Source: Curtobacterium pusillum (GTDB taxonomy: Bacteria; Actinomycetota; Actinomycetes; Actinomycetales; Microbacteriaceae). From it: a stretch of DNA of 64,000 nucleotides. Under the pieces are notes generated by a model. It saw only the letters and a list, made by a program, of their open reading frames with translations, was not told where the DNA came from and made no database searches. Below, piece after piece: positions 61,279 through 64,000 of the stretch; position 1 is the first letter of the stretch, and every line of letters begins with the position of its first letter. Both the position numbers and the translations under genes were made by a program. The stretch spans positions 637,652-701,651 of the forward strand of contig NZ_VDZH01000002.1 of assembly GCF_007673235.1 (NCBI RefSeq), given 5' to 3'.

Positions 61279-62343
61279 GTGACATCTCGTACCCGTCAGG
61301 TCCTGCTGAGCACGCTCGCGCTCGCCGGCACCGTTGCCGTCCTCGCCGGTTGCTCGGCGGCCCCGTCCGACACCGCGACGGCCAAGAAGACCGACTTCCG
61401 CCCCTGCATGGTCTCCGACGCCGGTGGCTTCGACGACAAGTCGTTCAACCAGCTCGGTTACGAGGGCATGGTCGACGCCGCGGACGACCTCGGCGCCACC
61501 TACAAGAAGGCCGAGTCGAAGGACGCGACCGTCTACGACTCGAACATCCAGCAGCTCGTCGGTCAGAACTGCAACCTCATCGTCACCGTCGGGTTCAACC
61601 TCGCCGACGCCACGAAGAAGCAGGCTGCGGAGAACCCGGACACGAACTTCGCGATCATCGACGACAACTCGATCGACGCGAAGAACGTCAAGCCGATCAC
61701 CTTCGACACCTCGCAGGCGGCGTTCCTCGCCGGCTACGCGGCGGCGTCCTACTCGAAGTCCGGCGTCGTCGGGACCTTCGGTGGCATGCAGATCCCGACC
61801 GTCACCATCTTCATGGACGGCTTCGCGGACGGCGTGAAGTACTACAACGAGCAGAAGTCGAAGGACGTCAAGGTCGTCGGCTGGAACGTCGACACCGGCA
61901 AGGGCTCGTTCACGGGTGGCTTCGAGGCCGGCACGCAGGCCAAGGCCGTCGCGCAGACCCTCATCGACCAGGACGCCGACGTGATCCTGCCCGTCGGTGG
62001 CCCGATCTACCAGTCCGCTGCCGAGGCCATCAAGGACGCGAACAACGGTTCGGTCCTGATCGGCGCGGACAGCGACCTCTACGAGGCCGACCCGCGCTAC
62101 AAGGACATCGCCTTCACCTCGGTCGAGAAGGGCATGCGACCCGCCACGAAGGACGTCGTCGAGCAGGCTGCCGACGGCAAGTTCTCCAACACGCCGTACG
62201 TCGGCACGCTGAAGAACGACGGCGTCGGCATCGCGCCGTTCCACGACTTCGCCGACAAGGTCGACAAGGGCCTCGAGAAGGAGCTCGACACGATCAAGGC
62301 GGGCATCATCGACGGCTCGATCACGGTCAAGACGCAGTCCTAA
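61279..62343 (+). CDS. BMP family ABC transporter substrate-binding lipoprotein
   Basis: 354 residues. Lipoprotein signal with lipobox VLAGCS, so anchored outside the membrane. BMP fold: SDAGGFDDKSFNQLGYEGM, FAIIDDNSID, GFEAGTQAKAVAQTLIDQ. Family members bind nucleosides (PnrA/BmpA type), and with the next genes they form a purine-nucleoside or similar importer. GTG with a GGAGGA site. Confidence 0.94.
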   Translation: MTSRTRQVLLSTLALAGTVAVLAGCSAAPSDTATAKKTDFRPCMVSDAGGFDDKSFNQLGYEGMVDAADDLGATYKKAESKDATVYDSNIQQLVGQNCNLIVTVGFNLADATKKQAAENPDTNFAIIDDNSIDAKNVKPITFDTSQAAFLAGYAAASYSKSGVVGTFGGMQIPTVTIFMDGFADGVKYYNEQKSKDVKVVGWNVDTGKGSFTGGFEAGTQAKAVAQTLIDQDADVILPVGGPIYQSAAEAIKDANNGSVLIGADSDLYEADPRYKDIAFTSVEKGMRPATKDVVEQAADGKFSNTPYVGTLKNDGVGIAPFHDFADKVDKGLEKELDTIKAGIIDGSITVKTQS

Positions 62344-62349
62344 CCCGAC

Positions 62350-62384
62350 GAACGCGGGCGGGGGAGCCTCCCTCGCCCGCGTTC
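62350..62384 (+). terminator. Hairpin between the BMP gene and its ATPase gene
   Basis: GAACGCGGGCG (62350-62360) pairs with CGCCCGCGTTC (62374-62384), with further inner pairing. It lies seven bases after the BMP stop, before the ATPase gene, and likely lets the abundant binding protein be made in excess of the rest. Confidence 0.8.
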
Positions 62385-62430
62385 TCGTGCGCCCGTGTGG
62401 CGCGCGTGAGACAGAAATAGACTCCCGAAC

Positions 62431-63951
62431 ATGAAGCTCGAACTCCGCGGCATCACGAAGCGGTTCGGCCCCCTCGTCGCCAACGACCACATCTCGCTCA
62501 CCGTCGAGCCGGGTGAGGTCCACTGCCTCCTCGGCGAGAACGGCGCCGGCAAGTCGACCCTGATGAACGTCCTCTACGGCCTGTACCAGGCGGAGGAGGG
62601 CGAGATCCTCCTCGACGACGTCGTCCAGGACTTCGACGGCCCCGGCGACGCCATGCGCGCCGGCATCGGCATGGTGCACCAGCACTTCATGCTCGTCCCC
62701 GTGTTCACCGTCGCCGAGAACGTCATGCTCGGTCAGGAGCAGACCACGTTCGGCGGTCGGCTCGACCTCGCCGGTGCGCGCAAGCGCGTGCGGGAGATCT
62801 CCGAGCGCTTCGGGTTCGACGTCGACCCGGACGCCAAGGTCGAGGACCTGCCCGTCGGCGTGCAGCAGCGCGTCGAGATCATCAAGGCGCTGTCCCGCGA
62901 CGCGAAGGTCCTGGTGTTCGACGAGCCGACGGCCGTCCTCACCCCGCAGGAGACCGACGAGCTGATGGGCATCATGCGGCAGCTCCGCGAGGCGGGCACC
63001 GCGATCGTCTTCATCACCCACAAGCTCCGCGAGGTCCGCGCAGTCGCCGACCGCATCACCGTGATCCGGCTCGGCAAGGTCGTCGGCGAGGCATCGCCCA
63101 CCGCGACGAACAACGAGCTCGCAGCGCTGATGGTCGGCCGCGCGGTCTCGCTCGTCGTCGACAAGACGCCTGCCACCGGGGGCGAGGACGCCCTCGTCGT
63201 CGACGGCTTGACCGTCACCGACCCGAACGGCATCGTGCTCGTCGACGACGTCTCGTTCAGCGTCCGCCGGGGCGAGATCCTCGCGATCGCCGGGGTCCAG
63301 GGCAACGGCCAGACCGAGCTCACCGAGGCGATCCTCGGCCTCGAGTCAGTGCACGGCGGGCGGGTCACGCTCGACGGTCGGGAACTCACCGGCCGCAGCG
63401 TCAAGCAGATCCTCGACGCGGGCGTGGGCTTCGTGCCCGAGGACCGCAAGGAGGACGGGCTCGTCGGCGAGTTCACCATCGCCGAGAACCTCATGCTCGA
63501 CCGTGCCGACCACGCCGAGTTCGTCCGCGCCGGCACCATCCGCTCGGCGGAGCGCGACGCCTTCGCCGACGAGAAGATCGCCGAGTTCGACATCCGCACG
63601 CCCGGTCGCACCACCGCCGCGGGGCGCCTTTCCGGCGGCAACCAGCAGAAGATCGTCCTCGCCCGCGAACTCAGCCGCGACCTGCGGCTCTTCGTGGCGG
63701 CGCAGCCCACGCGCGGCATCGACGTCGGGTCGATCGAGTTCGTGCACAAGCGCATCGTCGCGACCCGCGACACCGGCGTCCCGGTCATCGTCGTCTCCAC
63801 GGAGCTCGACGAGGTCGTGGCGCTCGCCGACCGGATCGCCGTGATGTACCGCGGCGGGATCGTCGGCATCGTCCCCGCGGACACCCCGCGCGACGTCCTC
63901 GGTCTCATGATGGCGGGCGAACTGCCCGAAGGAACGGAGCTGGCAGCGTGA
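62431..63951 (+). CDS. ABC transporter ATPase, two nucleotide-binding domains (BMP-linked)
   Basis: 506 residues with two ABC modules, like RbsA/NupO. First: GENGAGKSTLMNVLYGLY, VGVQQRVEIIKALSRDAKVL, FDEPTAVLTPQE. Second: GVQGNGQTELTEAILGLE (degenerate Walker A) and LSGGNQQKIVLARELSRD. Supplies energy to the nucleoside-type importer. TAGACT ends seven bases before the ATG, so a separate leaderless transcript is plausible. Confidence 0.95.
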   Translation: MKLELRGITKRFGPLVANDHISLTVEPGEVHCLLGENGAGKSTLMNVLYGLYQAEEGEILLDDVVQDFDGPGDAMRAGIGMVHQHFMLVPVFTVAENVMLGQEQTTFGGRLDLAGARKRVREISERFGFDVDPDAKVEDLPVGVQQRVEIIKALSRDAKVLVFDEPTAVLTPQETDELMGIMRQLREAGTAIVFITHKLREVRAVADRITVIRLGKVVGEASPTATNNELAALMVGRAVSLVVDKTPATGGEDALVVDGLTVTDPNGIVLVDDVSFSVRRGEILAIAGVQGNGQTELTEAILGLESVHGGRVTLDGRELTGRSVKQILDAGVGFVPEDRKEDGLVGEFTIAENLMLDRADHAEFVRAGTIRSAERDAFADEKIAEFDIRTPGRTTAAGRLSGGNQQKIVLARELSRDLRLFVAAQPTRGIDVGSIEFVHKRIVATRDTGVPVIVVSTELDEVVALADRIAVMYRGGIVGIVPADTPRDVLGLMMAGELPEGTELAA

Positions 63952-64000
63952 GCACCCCCACGCCAGACAACACGCAGCCGGAGACGCAGCCCGAGTCCGG
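63948..64000 (+). CDS. Start of the next ABC importer gene, probably a permease (window edge)
   Basis: GTG 63948 overlaps the ATPase stop (GTGA). Only 17 codons are visible, hydrophilic and rich in Pro, Thr and Gln, as in N-terminal heads of BMP-system permeases. Identity is inferred from gene order. Confidence 0.5.
   Translation, partial: MSTPTPDNTQPETQPES

Overview
The window is chromosomal DNA of a very high-GC actinobacterium. Gene content and order (mannitol PTS block, actinobacterial Tad cluster next to topA-tmk-holB, a 6C small RNA, a reduced type VII secretion locus, sdhCDAB) and many GTG starts fit the family Microbacteriaceae. Curtobacterium or a close relative is my best guess from general familiarity, not from a search.

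Layout. 1-4.2 kb: 5' part of a class A penicillin-binding protein, DUF4177 and RidA genes, acetyl-CoA synthetase and a 6C-type small RNA. 4.5-12.1 kb: a Tad/Flp-type pilus-secretion cluster running into topA, tmk and the DNA polymerase III delta-prime gene. The last TadE-like ORF has no stop codon before topA. 12.3-23.3 kb: TetR regulator, tRNA-Thr(CGU), a secreted acid phosphatase made of two near-identical HAD domains, an oxidoreductase, a PBP4-type DD-peptidase, pncA, gabD, an autoregulated HTH/ABC-exporter operon and an MFS transporter. 23.5-27.8 kb: ribA, ribD, GNAT, trpS, exonuclease III. 27.9-34.2 kb: HPr and a DeoR-type regulator, divergent from ptsI-mtlA-mtlF-mtlD, a complete route from mannitol to fructose-6-phosphate.

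34.3-51.2 kb is the accessory core. A tightly overlapping minus-strand operon encodes a reduced type VII secretion system (EccC with three ATPase modules, EccD, two MinD-like ATPases, a zinc-ribbon/RDD/FHA protein and three small or unknown proteins). I see no EccB, EccE or mycosin gene. A divergent plus-strand operon encodes two ESAT-6-like proteins, a DUF6507 protein and a 742-residue toxin ending in a TNT-type (NAD glycohydrolase) domain, followed by a putative immunity gene. After that comes an array of four related Imm52-like immunity genes interleaved with broken C-terminal tips of another toxin family. One immunity gene carries a single Trp-to-stop change. Another begins with a 39-bp copy of the TNT toxin's start, as if a second toxin gene had been deleted through its middle.

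51.3-64 kb: a quinone-oxidoreductase-like gene, three DUF805 membrane proteins, a free-standing TNT-domain protein, sdhCDAB, a glycosyltransferase, mannose-1-phosphate guanylyltransferase, and a BMP-type ABC importer cut by the window edge.

Two sequence-level patterns cross the window. A perfect 42-bp palindrome sits downstream of genes at three sites, with a shorter relative at a fourth. The 16-mer CCTGGAGGCGCGGATC, which shares the palindrome core, lies inside unrelated genes in different reading frames. Many genes also look leaderless, with a -10-like hexamer ending 6-8 nt before the start codon.
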